64,000 bases of DNA. Source: Dioscorea cayenensis subsp. rotundata (Eukaryota > Streptophyta > Magnoliopsida > Dioscoreales > Dioscoreaceae). The first letter of the stretch is position 1, and every line of letters begins with the position of its first letter. The position numbers and the translations under genes are program-made. The notes beneath the pieces are model-generated. The model made no database searches, was not told the DNA's origin, and was given only the letters and a program-made list of their open reading frames with translations. The DNA lies in NCBI RefSeq assembly GCF_009730915.1, contig NC_052482.1, positions 21,809,912 to 21,873,911 on the forward strand, given 5' to 3'. Positions 23,535 to 36,369 of this stretch are shown here, piece by piece.

Positions 23535-24324
23535 GATTACATCAATTCTGTGGCCGGCTCATTGTTTCATTATTCCATTATCATACATCCAGTAACAAAT
23601 AATACATTTTCTACTGCTATACATGGCGATACATTTCTAGACCATATTCCCCGGCCAACCAAACTGTCATAATGTTATTTAAATTATTAATTAAAATATA
23701 AAGACATGCCAGAGCGTCCACAAGTTAGTGAAAATAAAATGCACCATTTGAAGAACAGATAAAGCAGTTTCTAGGTAGAAATAAATTGGGCGTTGCAGAA
23801 TCTCAGACTTGAGTAGGACCAAACTTTTACCAGTATTTATTATCCTTTCCAAACCACAATGGTGTCAGAAAGATATTCACGAATTTCAGTTAGTGTACAA
23901 ATAAATCTTCACAAGGGATCATCTGACAAAACTGAAGGCATGTATCCCAGACCAGTGAACAGAGAAATCAGCTATGGCACTCACAGACCCAATTTAGTTA
24001 TAGAAACCAATAGCATACAAACCGCCAGTTCAGATGGAACTACTTTGATAAAAAAATAAAATATAAAAAATAAAAATATTAAAAAAAAACAACCTATCCT
24101 TGCGTGTAATTCATACCATGATCAACCCACTCCGGTAGATCACTCATAAGATACACGAGGAGGTACTGCTGCAAGATGAAAAATCATGTAAGTTAGTATG
24201 CTCAAACGAGTATACAGAAGGACACAAATTTGGATTTGGTTTGAGAATACGAAACTAAGAGCAGGCTGAAGCAGGTGAAGGAATCAAGGAGTAAGCCAGC
24301 AGAACATTTCTGGAGATGAACCAA
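23267..24324. other. Intergenic region with ATTT and CAT repeats
   Basis: Contains an ATTT array at about 23350-23381 and a CAT array at 23500-23534. The right part is the TASH3 3' flank. No gene supported. Confidence 0.45.
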
Positions 24325-27300
24325 TCAAGAGCTGACATAAAGAACTGGAACCAATCCAGCCATTCTTCCATCTCTCCCAGGTCTTTTCTTCTTTACCTAC
24401 AACAAAATTGAACCATGGGTAGTTAGATCTAGTTGCTCTTCAAGTTACAGTACATTCTAGTGTAAACAAAACGGGATAGAATAATCCTGAACTTACATAG
24501 TACCAACCATCGACCTCATAATCAATCTCAACCTCTTCTCCTGCATCCAGGCTCAGCTGCAAGTAAAAACCCAAAATATTTATTCTGTTTGATCTTGTTT
24601 GTTTATGGTGATCTACTGCACAAACTCTTCAGCAATAGCTTGTAGCCCTTAGTCTGAAGCAAGCGGGTAGTGGGTGTATTGCATCTTGGCAATGACAGGT
24701 GCCCCTTGCTTGTGGTTACTTCGTGTAAAAACAAAAGGCAGAAATAAAAAATAACAAGAATAACATGGAGCTGCGAGGATGTTCATTATCAGTGAAATAA
24801 TCAAATAAATATAATGAAACAGACGGCTAAGAAAAGAGGATGCCGCCATACTTCTTCAGGACATGCATCACTCAAAAAATTGGAACCATGATAAGAGTTG
24901 AGAAAACCATCAGGAAGCTGCATGCTTTACCTCATCCTCACCACCTGCAGTGAAGTCATATAAAGCTTTTCCAAACTGTGGATTCCCTGTGCTTTCCTCA
25001 TCTTCACGCTTGTTAAAACTCTGGCCACCTAAGCCAGCTAAAGGATTTTCAAATGATTCAAATCTCTGCATGACAGATGTTGAGTATGATGGAGGTTCTT
25101 CTCTGACCTGAACATAATCGAAAACAGAACTTCAAGAGAAAATCCAAAGAAACAAAATGCTTGAACTTTTAAGTCTTGAACTTAAACTAACCGGAGATTC
25201 CCTCCCCTCAAAAGCTGAAGATGAACCAAACCTGCTGGTGGACTTGCTCTCCTGTTTCACAAGATACAATTTGTTACCCACAAATTTTTCATATTTGAAA
25301 TGATATAAGACTGGCATGTATCGTACAAAGTCACAATTACGATTAGGTATCTGGCATGTATGGAGTTGTAATGTAAAACCTATAAAAGCAGATTTGTTAT
25401 TTTGTTTTTTTCAAAAACACCTAAAAATTAAATTTAAATAATATATAATTAACGGATAAGATTGTTTGAACTTTAAAATTTACTCCAATCTAATCCATTC
25501 TACATATCTTTTGGTGGTTTTAAAAATAGCCTTTCTTATTTTTCCTGGACGAAAAATAAGAAGGAATCGGATTTCTTTTTCCTGGAAAAAAAAACCTAAA
25601 ATATCAATGATAACAAACGGCCTGACAGGCAGGGTGCTATTTATTGCTTGGCAACTAGGTTATATTCTGCTTAATTAAAATCAATAAGCAAGCAGATGAA
25701 ATCAAACATACACCGTAATTTGAAGCTGCATCATATCTGGCTTATATCTGGCTTATTGGAAATAATTATATATTCTCGCTTGTTAGCATCCACATAATTA
25801 ATTTAATGATATAGGAGCAGAATTAACATGGTGAATTTGAAAATAACAACATTGATTAAAACACACGCACACATTGAACCAGTAAAAAAAACATACATAA
25901 AACAATTAAATAACAATTCTTCTATAAAATTTAATAAAAAAATCTTAAGACACAAATACAGGTAAGTTGAACAATTATTTAAATCATAATGGGCTAAAAG
26001 CCTAAAACACACAAACAGGTAACTTGAGCAATTATTTAAATCCTAATCGGGAGGAATTATCCAATCAAAGCACATAAAAAAAGGTTAAATTCTCCTCCCA
26101 AGTTCCTCAACCAAATTTTGACAAAAACAAAAAAAAGTGGCACATGCCATCAATCTAGCCATGTACATTTACAAAGGTATCAACCAGCAAGTAGCCCAGA
26201 ATACCCCCAAGCGAGTGAACAGGGTGGCTTTTTTGACACATGAAGCTTAACCTTGTTTCCAAATAAACTCCTAATTTTTCATCCCCTCCACATAAATAAA
26301 TAAATAATAAAAATGAAACAACAACAACACAGTCCGCTTAAAATTTTAATAGGAACAACTAACTTTCCGTCATAAAATCTAAAAAAAAACCAACCCCCTT
26401 CACAAAAATATTTAATTTTTAGGAAAAAAATTTATGAAGAGGGTTGTTGAACTAGAAACACAAGGCAGAGAAACTAAACTATCCATAATAAGCATTTACA
26501 GAACATAAATTAGCTAAATGGTAAATAGAAGAAATATTAAATCTGTTAGATTTTATATTTTTGGTATTAGTAGACCCTATATGGGCTCTATATGGGCTTA
26601 AGGGTCTTACACCAAAAAGTCTCAAGACTTAGTGGATCAACCCCTATACCTATATATAAACCCATTACACTTCTATCACACAAACCGATATAGATCTATA
26701 TTTCCAACACCCTCCCTCAATTTCAACTCGATTTGAACTCTGCATGTACTCTGGACACCGTGAGGTCCCTGCTTTACATGGACTCAGTACACTACTTGTG
26801 TCTCGGAGGTCCCTACACACATGGAGGTCATACACACATGGACTTGTACTCACATCGGTGGCTCCACTATATCATGCTCTCGATACCATGTTAGATTTTT
26901 ATATTTTTTTGATACTAGTGGAGCTCTATATGAGCTTATATTGGGCATAGGGTCTTACACCAAAAAAGTCTCAAGACTTAGCTAGCTCAACCCTTATACC
27001 TATATATAAACCCATTACACTTCTATCACACAAACCCGATGCAGTACTATATTTCCAAACAAAAATCCAATATTAAAAGTAAATCTAAAAAAAGCTGCAG
27101 CAGCAAAAAAATTCAGTTAAAAAGGGAAAACCAAGGAAGAGCTTTGTATAGTAGCAGGTCAGCAATGGCTTGGTATGCATAAAGCTCTTTTGGAAAAACT
27201 TATGATCCAAGGAGGAAAGCTAAACAAAATCATTTGCACAACATACTACCATGTATCGTGTTTGACTCCCAATATTCAACATGGGCCACTGAGTAAGCTA

Positions 27301-30300
27301 TACTGTGCATGCAACTGCATGATTGCTGGCTGAGTTATTGTAGATCTCTCTCTATCTCTCTCAAAATAAAATAAAATAAAATAAATTAAGGAATGCAGAA
27401 TACGTTTGCATAATCAATCTAAACCATTTCACAACCAGAAATGTGAAAATGAAGAATTGATTTTATAAAGCTCTAGATGAAGTACCGATTGTTGCGAAAT
27501 CCCATAGCCAGACGGACGTGAGCTGAACAAGGATGGGTAATTCATGCCACCAAAATGGGATGAGATAGAAGTTTCAACAGAGCCAGTAGACTCAGGAGAG
27601 GATGTTCCAGATGACCTTCCATCATCTTCCTGAAACAAAAGAAAAATAACCTTTCAAATCCTGTTTCCAAAATGGCTAACCCAAGTCATAAATGAAATAA
27701 TCATGCAACATATACCTCCACTTCATAACTTTCAAGAAGCTCCTTAGCCCACATGTCATTGTAAGTAACTGATGGCCGAGAGGTGATATTCTCATCATCC
27801 ACATCAGGCGCATCTGTTCCAGCACCAGCAAGAAATTCATTCACCTAGCATCATGTATATATAACATAATTCGTTATTTGCAAAGATTTTCAAACGGAAG
27901 GACAACAGCAAAACAAATATCATACTGGAAAAGCAAAAGAAACCAACATAATACGTCAACATATTTCATAAGAATAGAAATGATCACATGGTTGCCTTTC
28001 AATGACTGTTGTCAAAAGTAGAAAAAACAAGTTACATGCCAGTGATAACTCATAAATTATATAGCTTGAAATTCTCACCCGATCCATTGCTGGAGCATTG
28101 CTTCCTAAAAGGCCATCATCAAGTCCTGCAGCCCATGCCATCGCTAATTCAGGATCAATTGAATTGGGTTCTTTATGCGTTACATTTGATTCATATACAA
28201 GGTCAGATATCCCCATAGCTACAGCAGGGTCATTCAATCCAGCTGATGCGTTAATATTATGCCGGTTCCGATAAATGTCAATGAGCTTGGCGCTGTCATA
28301 AGCATTTAAAAACAAAAAATGAGAGATGAACTTTAGTATTTAAGACATTTATATTCAGAGAGATGAACTTTAGTATTTAAAACAATTTATATTCATAAAG
28401 GAGAACAATTCTATTTAAGCAACAAACACGGATCTTACAATTTTATAATGACCAAAAATGTTTGTTTAATTCACCCAACCTTGTTCAAAAGCATTGATTT
28501 TGAAAATTTGTTTGCCAAAGAAACTTTGAGTTAAACTATGTTGTACCATCAAATTACAGATCATAAAAAAGATTCTATAGCACCTGGCACCATTGAGCCA
28601 CTGCCTGCAAATCTTCGAGACCATTAGTCAAAATATATTTGATTTTTGAGTTCAACATAATACAAATCAGATCACTGTTTATACAAGGCCACAGCTGACC
28701 TTAACTTTCAATGTAGCAAAATGCAACTTTGTGAAATTACCTTGTAGGGCCAAGGGGAAGATATTTTGCTCGTGGAACAAAACAAAACAAAGACACCAGA
28801 TCAAGAAGTTTCTCGTGTGTCTCGTAAAGTTGCTTGAGTTCTTCATCTGTCCATTCTTGCTTGTTGTTATCATGGTTACGCATATCTCTACACAACAACA
28901 TAGACATGTACTCAGGGTAAAATATAATACCCCTCATGCACTTAAAATAGATGGTAAATTGGTATTTTCCTTTACCTAATCAAATCATCTTGTGCTCTGT
29001 ACATTTCATCAAGGACATTTAACATTGGACAAATTAAAGATCCAAGACCGGTACCGCTAGCACCTTGATCTTCCCCATTACTAAGTTGCAATTCTGAAAA
29101 TTGAGTTTGCACCCACACTTGTGCTAAAAGCATGCAAAATTCATATACTCTGCAAACCGTAAGGCTCTCCAGATCTAATTGCTATGGTTATGAGAGCTTG
29201 AGCAGCAACAATCCGTACCTGCAGGGTTTTTTCAATGAGAATAGCAACAAGAACATAATAATCTTCTTATGATTAATAATTATTGAGAAAAGAATTTGTT
29301 CAAGAAGTACCTCCCAGCTCCCACTAAATGCACACCTTTGAAGTCGAGTGAGTGCACCAGCAAGAGTAGGGATTCGAGAACTAGCGGCAGCTAACCATTT
29401 TATCTGTGTCTAGCATCCCATTAAAGCAGCACCAGGAGGGTGTTGCAGATTCAGCCATATTCAGATGCAGCGATAATTTGCATTTTCCAAGAAACCATAC
29501 CTGCTCAAATGCTCAAGACTAAGATTAATTGTATGTTTCCTTGAATGTGCATTCAAATTTCTTAAGAAACAACTATATTGTTAGGGATCATCCTTACTGC
29601 AGCCTGCACCAGTCTCTGCAGTGCCAGAGCTGACTTTGGATCAGATGCTTTAAAACCCCTATCTACAGATGTAAGTCCAGACATTGACCGTTGAGAGGTG
29701 GTAAATCAAGCACTATAGTAACTGCTTCCAATGCTGTGTTTTTCCATCAGGTCCAGCTCCAACGAGGCAAGTCTGAAAGAAAACCCAAAATTTTTCATAT
29801 TTAGAAGATTGTATCATATTGCTGACGAAATTCCTGTATTCAGAAGACTATTATGGAAATAGCTTAATGCAGCTTCAGAAGATCTAAAACGAAAATCCAA
29901 CACAATGAACCTCATTATGCCACAATTAATTATTCTTACTGCACTCTGCAACCAGTAAAGTTTAATCAATGCAACAATTTTGACCTTTCATTTTCTGTTA
30001 CACGGATGTATAAAATGAGACAAGATCTCAACCAAAACTCACCACACGGAGAATTCATACGGTGAGACAATTCCCTAAAGAACAATCATAATGACTTGTT
30101 TTCAAATGATGCATTTTCAGGAATGTTCAGAAAACTGGCATAAATATACGTGCAGTATAGCCTGAAGATGATAATGATATCGAGCTCATGACATGCACAA
30201 GCAATCATGCTTAAATATAAACCAAAATGATAACAGTCCAGTAATTACTGGCATCCCACTCATTCCATATGCAGCATCACTCGGCATCAATTTTTCCAGG

Positions 30301-33300
30301 GGCTTTTGTGGGAAATATTCTTGCATATTCTCAAGCAAGGTGACAGCCATGTCTGTTGCCTATCAGAATAAAAGAAAAGGAGTGAAACGATTCCAGTCAA
30401 CCACAGATAAAAAATCTATGGCTCAGGAAATATCAACATATTTGTAAACTAGACACATGGCAAAAAGTATATGACAGGAATTTGAGAAAGAGCATGAACA
30501 AGAATGATACAGATTAGTATTAGTAGAATTGGGGCATGGCATGCCCTGTTAATTTTCCATGGTGGAAATCCATAAATAATACAGCAATGTGTAGTCACAG
30601 AAATTCATCAGTTGTCCACACACATAGGAAGTTAAAGAAACCAGCACATGTGGTTAAGGATAAATTAATAACATAATGATAACCTCACTGAAAAATCCAA
30701 ACTTCTGAAGATAGGGTTGAGTCATGAAGATTTCCACTTAACAAGCGATAACAAATGAGAACTGAGGAATTCAAAGAAATTTGACTGTGTGGCCAATTTT
30801 ACTAGGTCCAAAGAATACCTACCTATTACAGAAGGCAGGGTTGAAAGAAAATCTCAGTTTAACTCTTAAAATTTATAAAATACAGAAAATGAGGTCCTCA
30901 AATTTGGCTGCCATTCAAAATTTTGAAAACTTTCAAAATTAAATCCCAAAGTTTTAAAATTTCCCTTAGTTGACATAAGGATAGTTTTGGAGAATGGAAA
31001 GTCAATGGTAGTAGGTTGGTTTGCTGGAATCTTTTTCCCTGAGCATCAGTGGAGCCACTACTTGGAAGAGCACATATGTAGCCGGGCCCTAAAGATAAAG
31101 TAAAAACACTGCAAATGGTAAAATTACCCACTAAGCCCAGGGCAAAGAAAGTGGAAGCCATGAGAGGAGTACCTTAAAGCAGCGCAAACTGCCAGTGTAA
31201 GAAAGTACAAAACTTCATTTAGTAATGCTGATGTGCCAAAGCTGGGTCAAGAGAGCTCGCAGCGATGTCCTTCAATTCTCAAAAGGTCGTGGATTTTGCA
31301 TCAGATTGGGGCGCTTCCAGCCACCATAGCTCGACACGGGCTTGACACTCCACCGCGCAACAGTTGTGCGTACTGCTTCAGAGGAACCCTAGTAGGCAGC
31401 CTGCAACTAGTATCGCTACCACTGCCCATATAGATAAGGATAAGAGGGCTCTGGAAGCTGCAAAAGAAATAAATAAATGAATAAATATAAGAAGATGATA
31501 AACCACATTAAATGGCTGTATTGTTGCATGTTTGCTATCGAAAAGATGCCGCTTTTGCTCTGCTCTGGCGTTTAAGAAAAGTGGAAAAGGTGGCGATAAC
31601 GAGCGAGCTTGAGAGTTGAGGTTGCACACAGGCACTAAACACTTCTAGAGGCACTTGGTGCATGAAGATTAAAGCTCTGATAGGATGAAAATCAATGGTG
31701 AAAACCCATTTGGCAACCAGGAGATATCAGCCTAAGGACTTCAATTCAGGAATATATATATTACTTGCTGGAGGTTGGGTTTTAGTTTATCTGAAAATAT
31801 AGACAGTAAACTTGTAACCTACCAATTCAAGTCTATCCAGACGCATACATGAAGTGGGCCCATTGTACGAAGTGACTGTGCAGCTTTTCTAGCTTTAATG
31901 TATTCTGTGATATGAGACACTGCAGTCTAACACTCATCGGGAAAGAAAAGGAATTTCTCTTTCTGGGGTTAGAGTCATATAGAAATTTTAAGATGACCCC
32001 GTCGAGAAGCCGTCTCAGCGGTGGCTGATGATGAAACAAATGTCGAGTAAATACCCTTCCGTTTGATGAGCCATCATTTGATCTTGAATCAATTGACTCT
32101 GCATTTGTCGAAGATGTGTAAAGTTGAGATCAACCGTGTGCCCATAGCGCTCGGCATAAGCGCTGCTGCCCTGCTCTTTCCCATTTCCTGAACAACTCAC
32201 AGCTGCAGCATGCAGGCAGGCCGAGAGCTTCTAAAGGAAAGCTTTCCAATCTAAATCAGAACAAAATAAGAATAAACCGTGTTCGAGTCAAAATGGTATG
32301 AAATTTGCGTGGGTACTTATAAAGACAAGAAGTGAATTTCTTTGCTGTGTTGCCGTGCACCACATACATTCAAGTTCAATAACACCAGACAAAAATTATA
32401 TACCTTCTCATTGCAAGTTTACGAAAAGAGGTTGAGGGCGCTTTGACTTCAAACCGAAGCTTGTCACTCTTTGGTGGAAGAGCATCATCTCTGGATTGGG
32501 TAGTACCATCGCTGATGATATTGAGGCGCCTCCGTAACTTTTAGGATTTCTCTAGTCAATCTAATCCATCGGCTGACTCTCTCGTCAGTCCTAAAATAAA
32601 ATAAAACAAATGATATAAATTGGTTGAATCTGCAAAGAGAGAGCATAAGGGATTGCTTCAACTAATCGCAATTGGAACAATTTTCCATTGAGCTATAAAA
32701 ATAAAGCAACTACACTGTCTGTGTTATCAAGAATTTTCGATGTATCTGTGGTAATTGCTCGAAAACAAACTCGAGTCACTAGGATCGCGAAGAAGTTGAT
32801 ACAGAATATAAAGTAGACACTGCGATTTAATATCATGGCAACCTCTGTAAAAGTGGAGCATTTTCATATTTCCTTAACTGTCAGGTGGAAGATAAATAGA
32901 TGAAAACATAACAAATTATATATCGTTTGGCAGTATCCACATTGTCACATACCAGCCAATGACAGAAAAGCTCTAGAATGATGTTGTGACCTTAACTAAC
33001 CAAAGAAATCCTTGCTTAAAAGTACATCATGCGTCCAGATGAAGAACATCCAGCAAGGCACCCACGATTGAAAGGAGTTCTTTGGTTCGAGGGAGGTATC
33101 ATGACCCTGCAGGGCCACCGCACACTTAGCATAAAAAGTTTGTCGTGTAAAGGAAATAAAAGATATCCTTGAATGTAAGAGATCAAATGATATATAAAAT
33201 ACTGAGGATTTCTAGGTTGCATACAAAATGTCATGAGAATAATTTAAAACATAAATATAGGCTGAAAAATGTCCGAGCAGCCCTGATTCCAACATTCCAA

Positions 33301-36300
33301 ACAACACTAGGAGATATGATGATGGAGGGGATTTAAACGCAAACCTCTACTGCGGTACCCTGATGCAATAAAATGTGCACATCTCAAAAGAATTAGGTAA
33401 AAAGAACAATATTCTACACTAAAAATGGAATACGTTCAGGACAGGCAGTATGACGATGAAGAAAAAACATATGGAGATTATATAATATAAGTAATGGACA
33501 GTAATTTACAAAGAGGATCCATTTTGACGCATGCAAGCAACCGAGAAGAGAGGGAAACAAGTCTGGGTTTTCCTCAAATTCTTCCATTTTATTATAACTT
33601 TTAACTTTCCGATTGCAGATTTGTATGAGGTCAGCAAACATAGCTGCTTCCTAAAGAAGACAAAAATTTAATCGTAGAAACATTTAGCAATAAATTGCTT
33701 GTTCAGACCAGGCAAAGTGGTAGTGTTTTGAGTTTAAAGACTATGAGTTGCCGCATTTAAATCTAAAAGAATAGTCTTGGATTGAAGCTAGAATAATCAC
33801 AAGAAGACAAGATGCTCAGTGGGGCCACATTTTGACACAGGCTGTAGAGAGTCCCTAAATAGTGAAGATTGAGTAAGAAGTCATACCTCCAGGTTGTGCA
33901 AGCTTTCCTGCAAAATAAAAAAAGGGGCAAAAGATTATAATGGATTCTACATATGAAACTGTTTGAAGGCAAATCGGTATATAGGTCAAATCAGAGCCCT
34001 AAGATATGATGGCCTTTGGCATAATGCCAATGCTAAGAATGCAAGAAATCAGATTTAACATTTCAAGGAAAACAGGAATTTTCTGAACCGATAAAACAAA
34101 ATAAACCCAACAAAGACAGATTTCAGGGGTAAAGTACATTACTAACTCAAAGGCCATAGCAACAGAATATGAATCTCTTGTGGCTATATCTGAGATGATT
34201 GCCAGGGCATGTCTTACACCAATAGGGTCCGCAAATGAAACCCTGCAGTCAAATTAAGCATCATAATATTATCAGTTAATGACACATGCATATCTTCCGT
34301 AATGCTAAAATTAATAATTTAAAATACAGATGATCCTCATAAGTCTTAGTCACTGTGCTGGGATATATATTAAAAATTTATTCATCCAACATGTGTCCAC
34401 AAACACATGCAAGGTTTATAAAGGTTTATACTTGCATACCCTTGTATAGCCCGATGGAGGAATGCGGGTTACCAGGATCTAGCGGAAGTCTTCTTACAGG
34501 CACTAATAGCAGCATACTGCAAATTAGAGCGTATGCTAGACTGCAAATATCAACATATATATATATATATATATATATATTAGTTACACAGCATCATGAT
34601 CACAAAATAATAAATAAAACAATGGTAGTTAATGAAGACCAGACCAGAAGCTTAAAGCTTGGATTTATAGCATTCATTGAGCAACTTAAGAACTAATAAC
34701 CACATCACCAACTTTACACAAATTAGATCATAAGCTTCTAAATGATACAAGGTGGGTTTTGGTTTTACATTCTGTCTAGAAAGGTTATTACTTGTAAAGA
34801 AAACCACATCTGATAAATCAGCAACAACAAAAGCAATATAAGATGCAAAACACACTGAAGGATAAACTAACTCCATGATGTAAAAGTCAGCCATTACCTC
34901 CTTGTCACCACCTTGCTTGCCAAAAATGCCCTTCTTACGTTTTTGTTTTGTATCTCCAACCTGGAATATGAATAGCAGTTAATGACAGTTAAGCTTGTTA
35001 GCATTGTTTACCAGCATGCATACACAGCCTACACACATGCAATGTGAATAAGTAAAGCACAAACCTTCTCAAGAATGTCAAACACAATTTCATACAACTT
35101 AGCCACAACATCCGAATCGCTAGCTGACGCTGAAGTGAGGGCCTTCAAGGCTGCAAGCCTTCGTGCATGAACTATTAAGGCAAAGGAATAGTCACAAAAA
35201 GAAAACAAAACAAAACAAAACAAAAGCATACCATGGTAGGACATAAAGAAACAAGAAGCAAGTGCAAAACACATTGTTTACAGCATCATAAGAATTTAAG
35301 TTGCAATAAGAGAGTGAAAATACATTCGACATCAGCGTTCGAGGCCTCAGAAGTAAGTTGGCCTAATATTCTTGGTACAACATCTGCCCTGGTGACCCCT
35401 CCAACAGCATCAATGCCGGCAAGTGCGTCCCAGTTAGGAGTGGGTATCCCACCACCAGGACTTAGTCCATGTGCATCACTGTCTGACAAAATTCTAGCCA
35501 AATAGTAGTAAACATAACGTAAAATATTCCTGTCCTCACATTGTTGATGAAGCTGCAAAACAGAAAACAGCCATGCTCTTTCATGATCACAGCAGATTGA
35601 AATATAAATCTAGAGGGTTCACATCATGCATGATGCTTCATCTACATTATGTCAAGGTCATTAAGGAAGGGCTACAAGAAAGTATGCATCTAAATTGATA
35701 AAGAATGTGGTAGTAGTAAGTAGAAGGAGCATACCATGAGGAGAGATGGAGCTAAAGAAGGATCCACTGAGTTGTATACAGCAAGTTTAGGGAACACATG
35801 ATGCAACAACCGCTTCTGGGAGGCTTTCTGAACACCACAAGCAATCAAATTTAAATATTAGAGTCACATCATCCTAGATGCAATTTGAATCACAGAGATG
35901 ATGGGCAAAAAAAAAAAAAAAACCTGATCTGATGTTGCGGCAAGCTCATGGATACTACGTGCCAGTTGAGCGTATGAAACAGGCTGCAATAAATAATTGG
36001 GATCATGTTATTCAACAAGTCCTTATTTCATTTTTAGGATCAAAGACTATGTATGTTACCCGCATATCACTATTGAACATCGAAAAATAAGAAACGAGAA
36101 ACAAAAGAAAAGAGAAGGAGGGAACCTTCCTATTTTGTCGTTGTGGAATGGCTTTGACTGGGTTGAGGGCCTTGGCTACGGCGATGGTATCATTCTGGAT
36201 CTGCATCAGAGAAGCCCTCTTTGGGCTTCCAGCCCGTGGTCGTGGGCTTGCCAAGCGTGGAGGAGGGAGCCGGGGAGTTGGACGAAGTGCTGGTAGCAGC

Positions 36301-36369
36301 GACTTCAGAGGGATGCGATGTGATGAGATCCATCAGCGTCGTCCCAGCGGAATCCTGGCCGGAGGCCAT
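24325..36369 (-). CDS. TASH3: TASH3, SH3-domain subunit of the TPLATE (TSET-type) endocytic complex
   Basis: TASH3 is a large subunit of the plant TPLATE adaptor complex at the plasma membrane; its C-terminal SH3 domain is reported to bind ubiquitin. Start ATG at 36369 (MASGQDSAGTTLMDLI). Clean or nearly clean exons: 36369-36126, 35983-35924, 35827-35735, 35552-35324 (GIPTPNWDALAGIDAVGG), 35171-35065, 34960-34898, about 34545-34430, about 34245-34150; then 29772-29598, 29500-29311, 29218-28976, 28887-28741 (EWTDEELKQLYETHEKLLDL), 28292-28079, 27844-27716, 27629-27486, 25251-25192, 25107-24931, 24556-24497 (DAGEEVEIDYEVDGWYY) and 24396-24325 (KKKRPGRDGRMAGLVPVLY, SH3 end). Between 29.2 and 34 kb family sequence is recognisable (VVQEMGKSRAAA, VRTTVA, DMAVTLLE) but broken by many one-base indels. 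One extra G at 36223-36225 breaks exon 1. Identity is secure; integrity is not. Confidence 0.9.
26544..27061 (-). mobile_element. TRIM (terminal-repeat retrotransposon in miniature) in a TASH3 intron
   Basis: Two direct repeats, 26544-26709 and 26889-27061, each TGTTAGATTTT ... TTTCCAA(A)CA on the plus strand, flank only about 180 bp of non-coding DNA. Read on the minus strand, the LTR is followed by TGGTATCGAGAGC (one change from the tRNA-Met primer site), and the interior ends with the polypurine tract GAGGGAGGG directly before TGTTGG. AAATC lies immediately before the element (26539-26543) and again one base after it (27063-27067), a likely target duplication. The two LTRs have clearly diverged, so the insertion is old. 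It is in the same orientation as the host gene. Confidence 0.85.
34557..34580. repeat. TA microsatellite in a TASH3 intron
   Basis: Uninterrupted AT dinucleotides next to the exon that encodes the SNLQYAAISA segment. Confidence 0.8.

Noticed and set aside
31233-31433. Plus-strand frame in the middle of TASH3
   Set aside because: It is the antisense of a degraded TASH3 exon (VRTTVA on the minus strand).
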